This document shows positions 8,724-18,677 of a DNA stretch of 64,000 nt, piece after piece. Position 1 is the stretch's first letter, and every line of letters starts with the position of its first letter. This DNA comes from Aquimarina spongiae (GTDB lineage Bacteria > Bacteroidota > Bacteroidia > Flavobacteriales > Flavobacteriaceae), in contig NZ_FQYP01000007.1 in the NCBI RefSeq assembly GCF_900141785.1, positions 124,001-188,000 of the forward strand. The letters run 5' to 3'. The notes beneath the pieces are model-generated. The model worked only from the letters and a program-made list of their open reading frames with translations. It made no database searches and was not told where the DNA came from. The translations under genes and the position numbers were made by a program.

Positions 8724-10676
8724 ATGAAAGACGGTAAACTATCCATAGACATCATCATCATCTTTGCTTTTGTAGTGTGCTTGGCGATGCTATCGGCTGA
8801 TATTTATGGAAGTTATCTAGATTTCTTTGTAGACAAAGGATTAGTAAATAGTTACCTAAATAATATTCTGATTAGTATTTATAGTAAGGTACCTGTTTTA
8901 CAGTCTTCGGTATTTACAAGATTCGTTTGTATTTTATTATTCGCCTTCGCTTCACTAGGATTTCAAGTCAAAAAGAAACCAGAGGGTAATCATCAGATCA
9001 AATATTACATCATTGGTCTAGCAATTGGGGTTATCATATTTGTTTTAACGCCTTCAATACCCACTCCAATTTTCCTAAACTTAGGACTTACCGTTGTTTC
9101 TTTTGTAGCGTTTATTTGGGGATTTATCAATTTCAGGAGGCATTTTGATTTCTATGGTCAAAAGGATGAGTTTAATGAGAAGAACCTCATCTTCAAGCAA
9201 GAAAAAGATGTGATGGAGAACCCGTATTCGGTGAACTTTAAGACGAGTAACGGAGTGGTAAACGTGGTGAATCCTTTTAGAGCTACTATGGTATTAGGAA
9301 CTCCAGGTTCAGGAAAATCATACTCTGTTATAGAAGAATACATCAGACAGCATATTCAAAAGAAATTTACAATGCTGGTATATGATTTCAAATTCCCATC
9401 ATTAGCCAAAGAAACCTATGCTTTTTTTCAATACTATAAACAACAATATGACATAGAACCCGATTTTAGTGTTATCTCACTGGATGATATCGAACGTTCT
9501 AACTTCGTAAACCCGATCAGTCCCGATTTGATCAATAAAGCGGCAGATGCGATTGAGGCAGCACAAACTGTATTATATAACCTCAACAAAGAGTGGATTA
9601 CTCAAAAGGATTTCTTTGCACAATCCGCAATCTCTTACTTCGCTTCTTGTATCTATTTCTTAAAGATATATGAGGATGGTAAATACTGCACACTACCACA
9701 TGCCATAACATTGGCTGCTTGTCCAGATGAAAAGGTCTTCAAAATATTTGGGGAGTATAAAGAGCTTAAATTCTTCATGACACCGTTTGCTGACGCACTC
9801 GAAAAAGAAGCATTTGAGCAGTTATCCGGACAAACCGCATCTGCCAGAATTCCGCTATCACAACTAGCCACCAAAGAATTATTCTGGGTAATGGGTAATA
9901 ATGTGTATCCGGAACTAAATGTTCCTTTAGAAATCAACAATCCCAAGGAACCATCGATCATGATTCTGGCGAATTCGCCAGCTACCCAAACCACAAATTC
10001 ACCAGCCTTAGGTCTGATTGCTACACAGATATTAAAAAAGATCAATCAGCAAAACAGACAACCCTGTTCTGTGATCATTGATGAGTTGCCTACCATGTAT
10101 TTTATGGGATTAGACAACTTGATCGCAACGGCAAGATCCAACAAAATATCTACGACTATTGGGATGCAGGATCTAGAGCAATTAAAAAGAGACTATGGAG
10201 ATAAAATCGCCGAAACCATCTTCAATATTGTAGGAAACATTTTTAGTGGATCGGTTAGAAGCGAAACAGCTACCAAACTACAAGAGGTATTTGGTAAGAA
10301 AAAGCAAAAAATGAAAAGTGTATCTGTAGATACCAGTGCTACCTCTTACAGCATTAGCGAAAACCTGGAATATGTAATGCCTGTAGCTACGCTTTCGCAA
10401 TTATCTCAAGGAGAGTTTGTAGGGATAGTGGCCGACAACTTTGGAGAAGAGATTAATCGAAAAATATTCAGAGGGAAAATACAAATAGATAAACGTACGG
10501 ATGCTATAAAAACAGCCATTCCAAAAGTATTGGATAAAGATGATGATGTGGATAGTTTAATGGATGGTAACTTCAACAGAATCGTAGAAGAGATAGATAT
10601 CCTCGTAGCTACCGAACTATACAATATTGAGTTTGCTCAGGAAAACGAAACCAATACTGTATCTGAAACTACATAA
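8724..10676 (+). CDS. Type IV coupling ATPase (VirD4/MobC-like)
   Basis: 650 residues. The N-terminus has four hydrophobic segments within about residues 1-140, the usual membrane anchor of Bacteroidota MobC-type coupling proteins. The Walker A motif GTPGSGKS lies near 192-199 and the Walker B VIIDELP near 450. The C-terminal ATPase region (GMQDLEQLKRDYGDKIAETI) fits the TraG/TraD family. The family collects substrates in the cytoplasm and feeds them to the type IV channel. It is the first gene of a same-strand run of transfer genes, about 180 nt after the tRNA-region terminator. No relaxase lies next to it, although in mobile elements the two are usually neighbours, so a protein substrate is possible. 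Confidence 0.9.
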   Translation: MKDGKLSIDIIIIFAFVVCLAMLSADIYGSYLDFFVDKGLVNSYLNNILISIYSKVPVLQSSVFTRFVCILLFAFASLGFQVKKKPEGNHQIKYYIIGLAIGVIIFVLTPSIPTPIFLNLGLTVVSFVAFIWGFINFRRHFDFYGQKDEFNEKNLIFKQEKDVMENPYSVNFKTSNGVVNVVNPFRATMVLGTPGSGKSYSVIEEYIRQHIQKKFTMLVYDFKFPSLAKETYAFFQYYKQQYDIEPDFSVISLDDIERSNFVNPISPDLINKAADAIEAAQTVLYNLNKEWITQKDFFAQSAISYFASCIYFLKIYEDGKYCTLPHAITLAACPDEKVFKIFGEYKELKFFMTPFADALEKEAFEQLSGQTASARIPLSQLATKELFWVMGNNVYPELNVPLEINNPKEPSIMILANSPATQTTNSPALGLIATQILKKINQQNRQPCSVIIDELPTMYFMGLDNLIATARSNKISTTIGMQDLEQLKRDYGDKIAETIFNIVGNIFSGSVRSETATKLQEVFGKKKQKMKSVSVDTSATSYSISENLEYVMPVATLSQLSQGEFVGIVADNFGEEINRKIFRGKIQIDKRTDAIKTAIPKVLDKDDDVDSLMDGNFNRIVEEIDILVATELYNIEFAQENETNTVSETT

Positions 10677-10696
10677 AAAAACAAAGGAGAAAAAAG

Positions 10697-11236
10697 ATGA
10701 AAAATTGTAAAGCAACATATGGTGTTTGCCTATTGCTACTCATGTTCTGTGTAGCTACGATAGCCGCACAAACTGCTACAGTAAAAAAGTATGAGAACAT
10801 TCCGGTTTATTTCCCATTGGATAAGAATGATTTTGTAACTGTTTCTTCACCATATGGATTTCGGAACCATCCAATTCTTAAAGAAAACAGACTACATCAG
10901 GGTATCGATCTGGTAGCCACAAAGGGAAAGCCTGTGTATGCCGCTGCCAGCGGAACCGTAGAAAAGGCTGATTTTGTAAACGGTTATGGAAATCGAATTC
11001 TACTAGCTCACGGTGAAGAGATCAAAACACTGTATGGTCACCTATGGATTAAAATGGTAAAGAAAGGAGATACCATAAAACAAGGACAACTCATCGGTTT
11101 GGTTGGAGATACCGGAAGAGTAACCGGCCCACACCTGCACTATGAAATATGGCTTAAGGGGAAAAGAGTAGATCCACTGCTGGTTTGGAGAAGCTGGATC
11201 AAAAAAGAAGATAAGGAAATCGCAATGAATCAATAA
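10697..11236 (+). CDS. Secreted M23 (LytM-type) peptidoglycan endopeptidase
   Basis: 179 residues with a signal peptide (about 1-24, ending TIAAQ). The catalytic region shows the M23 metal ligands in HQGIDL (about 73-78) and HLHYE (about 145-149), with the typical GTVEKADFVNGYGN and LYGHL phrases. Members cut peptide cross-links in the cell wall. Lying 20 nt after the coupling ATPase and 9 nt before traM, it probably opens the wall for assembly of the secretion channel, the role VirB1-type lytic transglycosylases play elsewhere. That role is inferred from context. Confidence 0.9.
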   Translation: MKNCKATYGVCLLLLMFCVATIAAQTATVKKYENIPVYFPLDKNDFVTVSSPYGFRNHPILKENRLHQGIDLVATKGKPVYAAASGTVEKADFVNGYGNRILLAHGEEIKTLYGHLWIKMVKKGDTIKQGQLIGLVGDTGRVTGPHLHYEIWLKGKRVDPLLVWRSWIKKEDKEIAMNQ

Positions 11237-11245
11237 AAAACAAAA

Positions 11246-12499
11246 ATGGACAAAAACAAAAAAATAATAGCGACAGTTGTATTTGTAGCCTTTATGGCGC
11301 TGATAGGTGTTTTCATAAAAGTAGCTATCATGCCATCTGGTGAGTCAGATAAATCAGAAGCCAAAATCAATATTTTGACGCCAAAGGTTGATGACAAAAA
11401 AATTAAGAGAACTTCAAAAATTCAAAACTACGAAAAAGACAAATCCATTTTTGGACTCAATAAGGTAGTAAAAAACCTTAGTGATGTAGAAGATGCTGAA
11501 AAACAAGTTTACGTAGAAGAATCAATCATCAGAGGAATGGAAGATTCCCTGAATCCACAAGAATTAGAACAACAACAAAAATTATATCAAAACGATGCTT
11601 ATGCTAGCGCTGCTAATCCGGCTTATAATCAAGCAACAAAATCTCGGAATACTCAAGAAGTTGAAGAGGTTTATATAGACGAAGAATTGCAAAGAATAAT
11701 GGCTTTGCAAGATCAACTTATGGAGCAATCCAGAATGGCTGCACAATCCGACAATCCTGAAGAAAATCTAAGTGCTTTTGTGGATTCGTATAACCAAGTT
11801 GCTGCCGCTCACGGACAACCTTCTATGGAGATGAAATTTGAAAATGGCCAAACTGGTCTGGGAACAGGAGTTGGTGGAACTAACCCAGAAGATATTGCTA
11901 AAACTGCACAAATGGCAAGTGAACGAATGTCGAATGCTATTAAAGATAAGTTTACCGCAAAAAATCACTTTCAGGGAGCGGGATCTGCCAGAGGGGATGA
12001 TAAAATCGTAGGATTAGTACCCGCAGAAACTGTAGACCAAGGGGTATTGGTAAATGGAAGTACCATAGCGATAAGAACCAAGAAAGATGTACGATTAAAA
12101 GAACCCGCCTTATACATTCCAAAAGGGTCGGTGGTTTATGGAAAAGTTAATCTTTCAACGAATAGATTAATGATCGACGTCAATAGCTACAAGGCCCATG
12201 ATAAACTTTACCTATTGGATTTTAGTCTCTACGATTACGATGGACGAGAGGGGATTCATTTAGGCAATCGAACCTGGCCCAAAATTCCTTCCAAAGTAGC
12301 TAACGATGTATATGATTATGCTTATCAAAGAGGAACTCAAGCCGCAGCATTAGGTGGAAATAACAGCATTAATCTGGATGAGGCAAAAGACATCGCAATC
12401 CTATCTGCTGCCAAAGAAATAAGCACGGAGATATTCGATAAAAGAACAGTGTATATGCCCAAGAAATATCACTTATGGTTTAACATTAACACCCAGTAA
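11246..12499 (+). CDS. traM: Conjugative-type TraM (VirB10-like) scaffold protein
   Basis: 417 residues. There is one N-terminal membrane helix (about 7-28), then a long flexible charged/Gln-rich linker (about 30-230). The folded C-terminal region contains the TraM signature phrases VPAETVDQGVLVNGSTIAIR, IPKGSVVYGKV and GIHLGNRTWPKIPS. Bacteroidota TraM is the counterpart of VirB10, which spans the envelope and links the inner-membrane ATPases to the outer-membrane pore. It sits between the M23 hydrolase and traG with almost no spacing, so co-translation is expected. Confidence 0.88.
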   Translation: MDKNKKIIATVVFVAFMALIGVFIKVAIMPSGESDKSEAKINILTPKVDDKKIKRTSKIQNYEKDKSIFGLNKVVKNLSDVEDAEKQVYVEESIIRGMEDSLNPQELEQQQKLYQNDAYASAANPAYNQATKSRNTQEVEEVYIDEELQRIMALQDQLMEQSRMAAQSDNPEENLSAFVDSYNQVAAAHGQPSMEMKFENGQTGLGTGVGGTNPEDIAKTAQMASERMSNAIKDKFTAKNHFQGAGSARGDDKIVGLVPAETVDQGVLVNGSTIAIRTKKDVRLKEPALYIPKGSVVYGKVNLSTNRLMIDVNSYKAHDKLYLLDFSLYDYDGREGIHLGNRTWPKIPSKVANDVYDYAYQRGTQAAALGGNNSINLDEAKDIAILSAAKEISTEIFDKRTVYMPKKYHLWFNINTQ

Positions 12500-12500
12500 C

Positions 12501-14846
12501 ATGAAGAACGACACACTAAATACCGTATTTCCGATATATGCTGTAGAGAACGATCTAATCGTATCCAAAAAGGGAGATATCAGCGTTGGGTACAAGTTAA
12601 AACTGCCACAAATATATTCTCTGGATATGGCTGCTATCGAAAGGATCAATCAACTATTTGACAAAATCATCAGGTCCTTACCAGAAGATACGATCATTCA
12701 AAAACAAGATTACTTCTTTGTCGATACCGTAAAAGAAGCTATTGCAAAAGGAGAGCACATGCTATCCCGAAGTGATAACAAGTTTTTCTACGAGAAACCC
12801 ACGCTAAGTCATGAGTGTTACTTGTTTATCACCAAGGATTCGAAGAAGAAAATGAGTATCACCAGTAGTCCAAAACAATACGAGAAGTATATGGAAGAAG
12901 TAGATACTTTTCTAAAAACAGTGACTACCAGTATTTCTTTCTTGATAAAAGAAGAATTTTTTGAAGTCGAAAAGATGAAAACCGATTGTATGCTAGAGGT
13001 TATCGGAAAGTATTTTTCTTTATCTCCAAAAGGGAATCAAGCACTACAAGATATCTTCTTTGACAAAAAGCTTCAGGTAGGGAATAAAGTGGGAGAAATG
13101 TATGCCATCACTTCATACGATCAATTACCACTTACCATAGAGACGACAAAAAAGAATATTGATTTTTCTACCCAGAAAACAAATTTTCAGATTCCGTTTA
13201 TCCAACCAGTATGCCTAGGATTAGAATGCAATCATATTTATAATCAGGTGATCTACATTAGTAGCTCTGACAGTATTTTTTCAAAACTAAAAACCAAACT
13301 CAACCAGTTTAAAAGTTTAGCCATTTTATCCAAAGAAAATGAAGTTACCTATGATCAAATTGATGAATTAGTAAGTACGGTGATTGAGAAAGAATTGAAA
13401 TTCGTAAACCAACATTTCAATATCATTCTTTGGGATACTTCTGAAGAAAAACTAGAAAATCATAAAAACCAGTTAGAGAATTCCTTTAAAGAATTAGGGA
13501 TTACTCCATACCAAATAAAATACGCTTTAAAAGATTTATACATCAATAATGCTCCTGGTGCATCGGTTTATATTCCGGAAAATTACAAATTCATTGGGAT
13601 TTCTGAGCAAACCCCAGTATTCCTAAATTTTGAAAGTTATTATGAAGGAAATACCAACGGAATTTTATTAACCGACCGTAAAAACGGGGCTCCTGTACGA
13701 TTAGATTTATGGAATGAACCCCTAAAAAGAGGACTTATTGTAAATCGTAATCGACTCATCTTTGGTCCTTCGGGTACGGGAAAATCATTCTTGATCAATC
13801 ATATCGCCAGCCAGTATTATGAGCAAGGACATCATATCGTAATGATCGATATCGGTAACTCCTACAAGAAATTGTGTCAACTCGTAAACGGTCAATATTT
13901 TGCCTACGATTTGGATATGCCACTACAGTTTAATCCTTTTTATTTCCAGAGTTTAAGTGAAATAGATAACGAAAAAAAGGTATTCCTTACTTCTCTGATC
14001 TTGTTTTTATGGAAAGGTGATGATCCTCATATGAGAGAAGAAAAACAAATCATCGGGTTGTATCTGGACGCTTACTACGAAAGTTTTGAATCTGATAAAG
14101 ACAAGTTTCCTTGTATGTCTTCTTTCTATGAGTTTGTAGATCAACATTCGGTAATGGATAATGAGGAGAAGTACTTTGACAAAACGAGTTTTCAGTTGTC
14201 ACTAAGGGATTTTCATGATGGGAAATATAGTCAAATCCTAAACTCCAAAGATCAGATCGATTTGGTACAAGAACGATTTATAGTTTTTGAGATGGATAAC
14301 ATCAAAGATCATCCGGTTTTATTCCCACTGGTTACGATGCTGTGTATAGATGTGGTCATGGGAAAAATCAGAAAAATCCCTGAGATCAAGAAATCCATAT
14401 TTATAGACGAGTGCTGGAAACCTATTTCTAAGGGAGAAATGGCACAATTCATCAAATACCTATACAAGACGGTAAGGAAATTTTACGGAGAGGTAGCTAT
14501 TGCAACACAGGATGTAGAAGACATTTTGGACACACCTGCAGGGCCTGCCATGATTAACAATACAGATACGATGATTCTTCTTTCTCACAAAAAGAAGATG
14601 GCAACCAAGGATAAGTTCGCACAATATCTATCCTTCAGTGAGTCTGATCTTGAAAAACTATTCTCTACCGATAAAAGAGAAGTTTTTATCAAAGTGGGTA
14701 GTGTATCCAATGTATACAAAGTAACCGTATCACCAGAGCGATATGCCTGCTACTCCTCTAATGCAGATGAAAACAAATTCATCTACGATGTCTACAACAA
14801 GAAGAAAAATATGCAATTGGCATTACGAGAATTTGTAGAGAAATAA
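12501..14846 (+). CDS. traG: TraG, VirB4-like conjugation ATPase
   Basis: 781 residues, typical for Bacteroidota TraG. The N-terminal domain (about 1-400) is the VirB4-type regulatory region. The ATPase core has Walker A FGPSGTGKS near 420-428 and Walker B SIFIDECW near 632, followed by the conserved ATQDVEDIL and TMILLSHKK phrases. VirB4 is the universal energising ATPase at the cytoplasmic base of type IV systems. The start codon follows the traM stop by 1 nt. The protein looks complete with intact motifs, which argues that the system is still functional. Confidence 0.93.
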   Translation: MKNDTLNTVFPIYAVENDLIVSKKGDISVGYKLKLPQIYSLDMAAIERINQLFDKIIRSLPEDTIIQKQDYFFVDTVKEAIAKGEHMLSRSDNKFFYEKPTLSHECYLFITKDSKKKMSITSSPKQYEKYMEEVDTFLKTVTTSISFLIKEEFFEVEKMKTDCMLEVIGKYFSLSPKGNQALQDIFFDKKLQVGNKVGEMYAITSYDQLPLTIETTKKNIDFSTQKTNFQIPFIQPVCLGLECNHIYNQVIYISSSDSIFSKLKTKLNQFKSLAILSKENEVTYDQIDELVSTVIEKELKFVNQHFNIILWDTSEEKLENHKNQLENSFKELGITPYQIKYALKDLYINNAPGASVYIPENYKFIGISEQTPVFLNFESYYEGNTNGILLTDRKNGAPVRLDLWNEPLKRGLIVNRNRLIFGPSGTGKSFLINHIASQYYEQGHHIVMIDIGNSYKKLCQLVNGQYFAYDLDMPLQFNPFYFQSLSEIDNEKKVFLTSLILFLWKGDDPHMREEKQIIGLYLDAYYESFESDKDKFPCMSSFYEFVDQHSVMDNEEKYFDKTSFQLSLRDFHDGKYSQILNSKDQIDLVQERFIVFEMDNIKDHPVLFPLVTMLCIDVVMGKIRKIPEIKKSIFIDECWKPISKGEMAQFIKYLYKTVRKFYGEVAIATQDVEDILDTPAGPAMINNTDTMILLSHKKKMATKDKFAQYLSFSESDLEKLFSTDKREVFIKVGSVSNVYKVTVSPERYACYSSNADENKFIYDVYNKKKNMQLALREFVEK

Positions 14847-14884
14847 TAAACAGTTTAAACGAACAGCATAAAAGACAACCAATT

Positions 14885-15727
14885 ATGAAACGCATTTTTT
14901 TAATACTACTAACGATTATAGCAAATCACTGCTTAATTCACGGTCAGGATAACCTGGTACCTATCAACAAACAGGATACTCTGTTGGTCTCTGACGTAAA
15001 AACAACACATCTGTTATTTGATAAAAAAATCAAGTATGTAGATATAGGATCTCCATATTTTGTTGCAGACACTTTACCACAGATGATTCGGTTAAAGCAT
15101 ATTGGAGAAGAGCTTATCGATAGCCGAAGCCAACTCTCTAACCTTACTGTGATCACTGATGATGGAGGTTATTATTCTATCGCATTAGGATATGATCGTT
15201 TTGCTCCATCTGTGACTTATAAAGTTAAAGCCTCAGATCATTTAGTATCTGTCTTTAAAAAAGAAGAGGAAGAAGAAAAAGAAAAAGAAGATCAGTTTGA
15301 ATCCCTTTGTACTCAATTGGCAAGACACAGCCGCAACATCATGAACATTAAAGATGGTAAAAAAGGAGATTTGAGAATAGAGGTTGCAGGAATATACTAT
15401 ATCGAAGAGAAAATCGCCATTCGCATAGCGTTAAAAAACGAATCTACGCTAGATTTCGATATCGACAATATACTGTTTAGAACCAAGCTACGTAAACGAA
15501 TGAGCAAGGATTATCTGTACCAGGAACGTGTCATTCCTCCAATCTTTACCTGTACCGATAATTTTGAAATCATAGGTCATGGTGAACAATCGGTAACCTT
15601 ACTGTTTAACAAGTTCATGCTGAATGAAAACGAGAAACTAGCCATAGACATTTTTGAAGAAAATGGCGGTAGATCGGTAAGTATCGATATCCCAAGAGAG
15701 CGATTATTACGCCCAAAGATTATCTAA
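14885..15727 (+). CDS. traN: TraN (DUF4138, VirB9-like) outer-envelope component
   Basis: 280 residues with a signal peptide (about 1-20, ending IHGQ). The mature N-terminus (TLLVSDVKTTHLLFDKKIKYVDIG) carries the DUF4138/TraN signature, and the C-terminal half (GIYYIEEKIAIRIALKN) is the beta-rich domain. A short Glu/Lys stretch near 122-137 joins the halves. TraN is taken as the VirB9 counterpart in the outer-membrane core complex. It lies 38 nt after traG in the same operon. Confidence 0.85.
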   Translation: MKRIFLILLTIIANHCLIHGQDNLVPINKQDTLLVSDVKTTHLLFDKKIKYVDIGSPYFVADTLPQMIRLKHIGEELIDSRSQLSNLTVITDDGGYYSIALGYDRFAPSVTYKVKASDHLVSVFKKEEEEEKEKEDQFESLCTQLARHSRNIMNIKDGKKGDLRIEVAGIYYIEEKIAIRIALKNESTLDFDIDNILFRTKLRKRMSKDYLYQERVIPPIFTCTDNFEIIGHGEQSVTLLFNKFMLNENEKLAIDIFEENGGRSVSIDIPRERLLRPKII

Positions 15728-15741
15728 AACTTGAAAGAAAA

Positions 15742-16236
15742 ATGAGAGCACTTATTGTAATAGGAAGTCTTTTTATCACTATGACCTCATCTGCTCAATA
15801 TCTGGATTTCCCAGGAATGTTCATGAGAGGAACCGAAAGAAATAAGGTAAGAGAATGGGGTCGTCAAATGACAAAAACGACTACAGCCTACACCAGTACT
15901 GTAGCCCCCACCGCAACGATTATGGCTGCAAAAGAGCGCTATTTTTTTACTCCGGGAATTACCATCAAGTATGATGATTATAGTGATATCTGTAATGGAT
16001 ACATAGGGTTTAAATCAAGAGGAGCCTGCAACAATAAAAAAAACTATCTGATATACGCTCACAAAAGGGTACTGTACCTCTTATTAACAACCACCAAAAA
16101 TAGGGTAAACGTAGGGGTTATGGAGCAAATTGAAGAGAAGTATGTGAGCATCACCAATACCATATATAAAGAGCTTGAAGCTATGAAACGGGAAGCAGAG
16201 CGGAAAATTCTGTACAGATTATTATCCAAAAACTAA
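15742..16236 (+). CDS. Secreted protein of unknown function, T4SS operon (small protein 1 of 5)
   Basis: 164 residues. The signal peptide is about 1-18 (ending TSSAQ), so it is periplasmic or on the surface. The mature part has two Cys (in DICNGYIGFKSRGACNNKK, about 90-105) that could form a disulfide, and an amphipathic helical C-terminus. I recognise no family. It begins 14 nt after traN and is the first of five consecutive exported proteins of 160-200 residues found only between traN and traJ. A pilus-tip or periplasmic channel role (VirB5/VirB7-like) is possible but is only inferred from position. Confidence 0.75.
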   Translation: MRALIVIGSLFITMTSSAQYLDFPGMFMRGTERNKVREWGRQMTKTTTAYTSTVAPTATIMAAKERYFFTPGITIKYDDYSDICNGYIGFKSRGACNNKKNYLIYAHKRVLYLLLTTTKNRVNVGVMEQIEEKYVSITNTIYKELEAMKREAERKILYRLLSKN

Positions 16237-16270
16237 CACACAGGGGATTAAAAAACAAAAATACAATATC

Positions 16271-16873
16271 ATGAAAGGGACACTAAAATTAATCATTGGA
16301 CTGCTATTTATTAGTCAAACATGTTTAGGACAATTTGTTCATGTACATACACATTTCAACAATAACGACAAGAAAACACGTCAAAAGTTAGTTGAGCTTG
16401 GAGTCACTGTAGGAGCGAGAAACGGTATCATGGAATACCAGAATTCTTTGCTGTCGCAATCCAACAGGAATATGGAAAAAATGTTGGACGAAAACTACAA
16501 GCGCAAACATAACTATGAAGAAAAGGATGGGGCCTCACTAGCTGCTTCAATTGTATCCTCTTTGGCAAGTACTACCGTATCTAAGTATGCTGTACTCCCG
16601 TATATGACAAGAACGAAAAGAGAATACTTTGAGAACCTTTCTAAAGACAGAGCTATTCTTCTTGCCTTAATGTATTTAGATAAATCGAAAATTAAGTCCT
16701 CTAAGCGTCAAGAGATTTATCAACTGCGAAGTGAACTTATAAAGGAGTTTTCAAAATACGATAAAGATGCCAGAAGGATTCTATTCTTTTCTGCCCTTGG
16801 ATTAGTGGTTATTAACTATGCTACTTTCTCTGAGCTATCCGGAACATTAAAGGTAGCAAACATCGTACTCTAA
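16271..16873 (+). CDS. Exported helical protein of unknown function, T4SS operon (small protein 2 of 5)
   Basis: 200 residues with a signal peptide (about 1-20, ending CLGQ). The mature chain is mostly helical and charged (LVELGVTVGARNGIMEYQNSLL, then a coiled coil of Asn/Lys/Glu). A more hydrophobic stretch near 93-110 and a hydrophobic C-terminal segment (ILFFSALGLVVINYATF, about 172-188) could hold it in a membrane. No known domain is recognised. Its place in the transfer operon suggests a structural part of the secretion machine. Confidence 0.75.
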   Translation: MKGTLKLIIGLLFISQTCLGQFVHVHTHFNNNDKKTRQKLVELGVTVGARNGIMEYQNSLLSQSNRNMEKMLDENYKRKHNYEEKDGASLAASIVSSLASTTVSKYAVLPYMTRTKREYFENLSKDRAILLALMYLDKSKIKSSKRQEIYQLRSELIKEFSKYDKDARRILFFSALGLVVINYATFSELSGTLKVANIVL

Positions 16874-16904
16874 ATATCAATGTAATCAACAAATCATAGC
16901 AGCA

Positions 16905-17468
16905 ATGAAAGCTATACAAAAAATAACGATAGTGATCTGTCTCTTGAAAGGGTTAACCATTTCTGCACAGGAATATCCTTTCCTAACAGATCCAGGGTCT
17001 ATGGGAGGTTCTATTGGCGCCTACTACTTATACAGATCATTACTATCTGAAGAGAAGAAATTAACTTCTGAGATTAACAATTACAGAAACAAATACTATG
17101 AGCGACTTGCTTACCTAACAGGTCCTACTGCAGCAGGTGCTCTTTATGTTAATGACAAACTGGATGAGGAAATGTCGAATGCCAGAAAACGATACAATAC
17201 ACTCACCAATAGAAATAGCACCATGGCTTTCTTTAATTACACTAAGAAAAAGAGAAACACCAAGAACCTGGCGACTGCAAAGCAGATGATCGATAACCTG
17301 CAAAGAGAACTCGACAACAATAATTCGCTGATTATTCTATATGGAGACAGGCTCAACCTATATCAAAATGCGATGGAATCTATTTTCAATATTCATCGAC
17401 TTCTCGATATGATTGAAGATAGTGTAGAACAAAGTGCACTGACTGATTTTATTACAAGACGAAAATAA
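16905..17468 (+). CDS. Exported coiled-coil protein of unknown function, T4SS operon (small protein 3 of 5)
   Basis: 187 residues. The signal peptide is about 1-21 (ending TISAQ). The mature protein is nearly all alpha-helical: heptad-like runs at about 48-100 and 115-180 rich in Asn, Leu, Lys and Glu, broken by a small Gly/Pro/Ala segment (TGPTAAGALYVN, about 72-83). This resembles the general shape of VirB5/TrbJ-type periplasmic subunits, but I see no sequence signature that proves it. It lies between two other exported proteins of similar size. Confidence 0.75.
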   Translation: MKAIQKITIVICLLKGLTISAQEYPFLTDPGSMGGSIGAYYLYRSLLSEEKKLTSEINNYRNKYYERLAYLTGPTAAGALYVNDKLDEEMSNARKRYNTLTNRNSTMAFFNYTKKKRNTKNLATAKQMIDNLQRELDNNNSLIILYGDRLNLYQNAMESIFNIHRLLDMIEDSVEQSALTDFITRRK

Positions 17469-17496
17469 CGCTGACACTGAATTAAAGAACTAAGAC

Positions 17497-18042
17497 ATGA
17501 AAAGAATTTTGATATATGTACTGTTTGCTATGCTAAGCTTTTCGGCAAAGTCACAAGCGGTTATTACACATACTATGAATGTAAGTTGGACGGATAACCT
17601 TTCTCAGAGCCGATATAAAAGCATCAATAGCGAAAATCATAAGTTAACCGGGAAACTAACTGCAAACACTCCTTTCATCCTAGGACTTAGCAGGGTGTAC
17701 AAAGAACAGTACGATGAACTAAAAACATTAAATCGTTTGTTTGAGTTAAGAGCTAAAGGAAGTATAGCAAGGTTCGCAAATGGGACAACCTTTAGTAATA
17801 ATGTTTATGACAGCATGGGATATATACATACAAAGTACCCCGTACTCAATCTAAATCCGGGAGATACTTTTAGAAATCTTATCATAAGAAGAAGATATAG
17901 CACCAAACTAAATAGGGAAAAAAAGAGGATTGAAAACTATGTAAATCCCGACAACCCAATTCCTGAAGGAGAACGTATTTATCTCATACTCTCAACCATA
18001 GAAAACGTACTAAATATCACTTTACACAATGAAGAATATTAG
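17497..18042 (+). CDS. Exported protein of unknown function, T4SS operon (small protein 4 of 5)
   Basis: 181 residues with a signal peptide (about 1-19, ending AKSQ). The mature part contains a GKLTANTPFILGLSRVYKEQYDELKTL region and a later helix with many Arg/Lys (NLIIRRRYSTKLNREKKR). Its phrase KLTGKLTANTPF is similar to VTGNLKTSPVYG in the next gene, and both precede a helix, so genes 4 and 5 may be distant relatives. The 3' end overlaps the next gene by 14 nt, which points to coupled translation. No family is recognised. Confidence 0.75.
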   Translation: MKRILIYVLFAMLSFSAKSQAVITHTMNVSWTDNLSQSRYKSINSENHKLTGKLTANTPFILGLSRVYKEQYDELKTLNRLFELRAKGSIARFANGTTFSNNVYDSMGYIHTKYPVLNLNPGDTFRNLIIRRRYSTKLNREKKRIENYVNPDNPIPEGERIYLILSTIENVLNITLHNEEY

Positions 18043-18607
18043 CATAGTTACAATCATCTGTTTGTGCTGGGGTATGAGCATTCAATCACAAACGCACTCC
18101 TCATCTATAGCCGATGTAGTTGTTGCTGCAGAAAAAGGAGTTATTGCAGGGCTTCTAGGAGTTGAATTAGACAATAAGAAGGATCAACTTAGACAGATTA
18201 GAAACCTAAAAACCAAAGAAACTACTTATGCAAAAAACAGAAGAGTTACGGGTAATCTTAAAACTTCTCCTGTGTATGGAGCGGTGTATATCATGTCCAA
18301 CAGTTTAAGTACTAAAATAGACAAAGTAAAATCAAATATAAAGACCAGAAAGTACGCCACCTTTGGTATCATGCATGGACTCAAACGTCACGAAGTTGAT
18401 CTGGAAAAACAAGAAGAATACTATAAAAAATTAAAGTCTGAGTTAGAAGTTATTTCAAGTGGTTTGCTCCTTAGCGGAGGAACCGGATATAACTACACAG
18501 CCTTCCTAAAATTATTGATTCGGATGATGAGAGTTAGAGAAAAAGTACATCAGATAGATAAAGACGTATTGAATCTAATGGGGGTTTCCAGGATCCTTGC
18601 AAAGTAG
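18029..18607 (+). CDS. Exported helical protein of unknown function, T4SS operon (small protein 5 of 5)
   Basis: 192 residues with a signal peptide (about 1-21, ending SIQSQ). A hydrophobic Ala/Val/Gly stretch near 26-44 (VVVAAEKGVIAGLLGVEL) is followed by charged helices. It overlaps the upstream gene by 14 nt, and 70 nt of AT-rich spacer separate it from traJ. It is the last of the five exported proteins inserted between traN and traJ. Function is unknown; a role as a periplasmic part of the type IV machine is likely from position alone. Confidence 0.75.
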   Translation: MKNISIVTIICLCWGMSIQSQTHSSSIADVVVAAEKGVIAGLLGVELDNKKDQLRQIRNLKTKETTYAKNRRVTGNLKTSPVYGAVYIMSNSLSTKIDKVKSNIKTRKYATFGIMHGLKRHEVDLEKQEEYYKKLKSELEVISSGLLLSGGTGYNYTAFLKLLIRMMRVREKVHQIDKDVLNLMGVSRILAK

Positions 18608-18677
18608 AACACGATCCTATTTAGGGGACTCTGGAATAATAATCATGTCGTATTGGGAATAAACAAAAAACAAAAAA

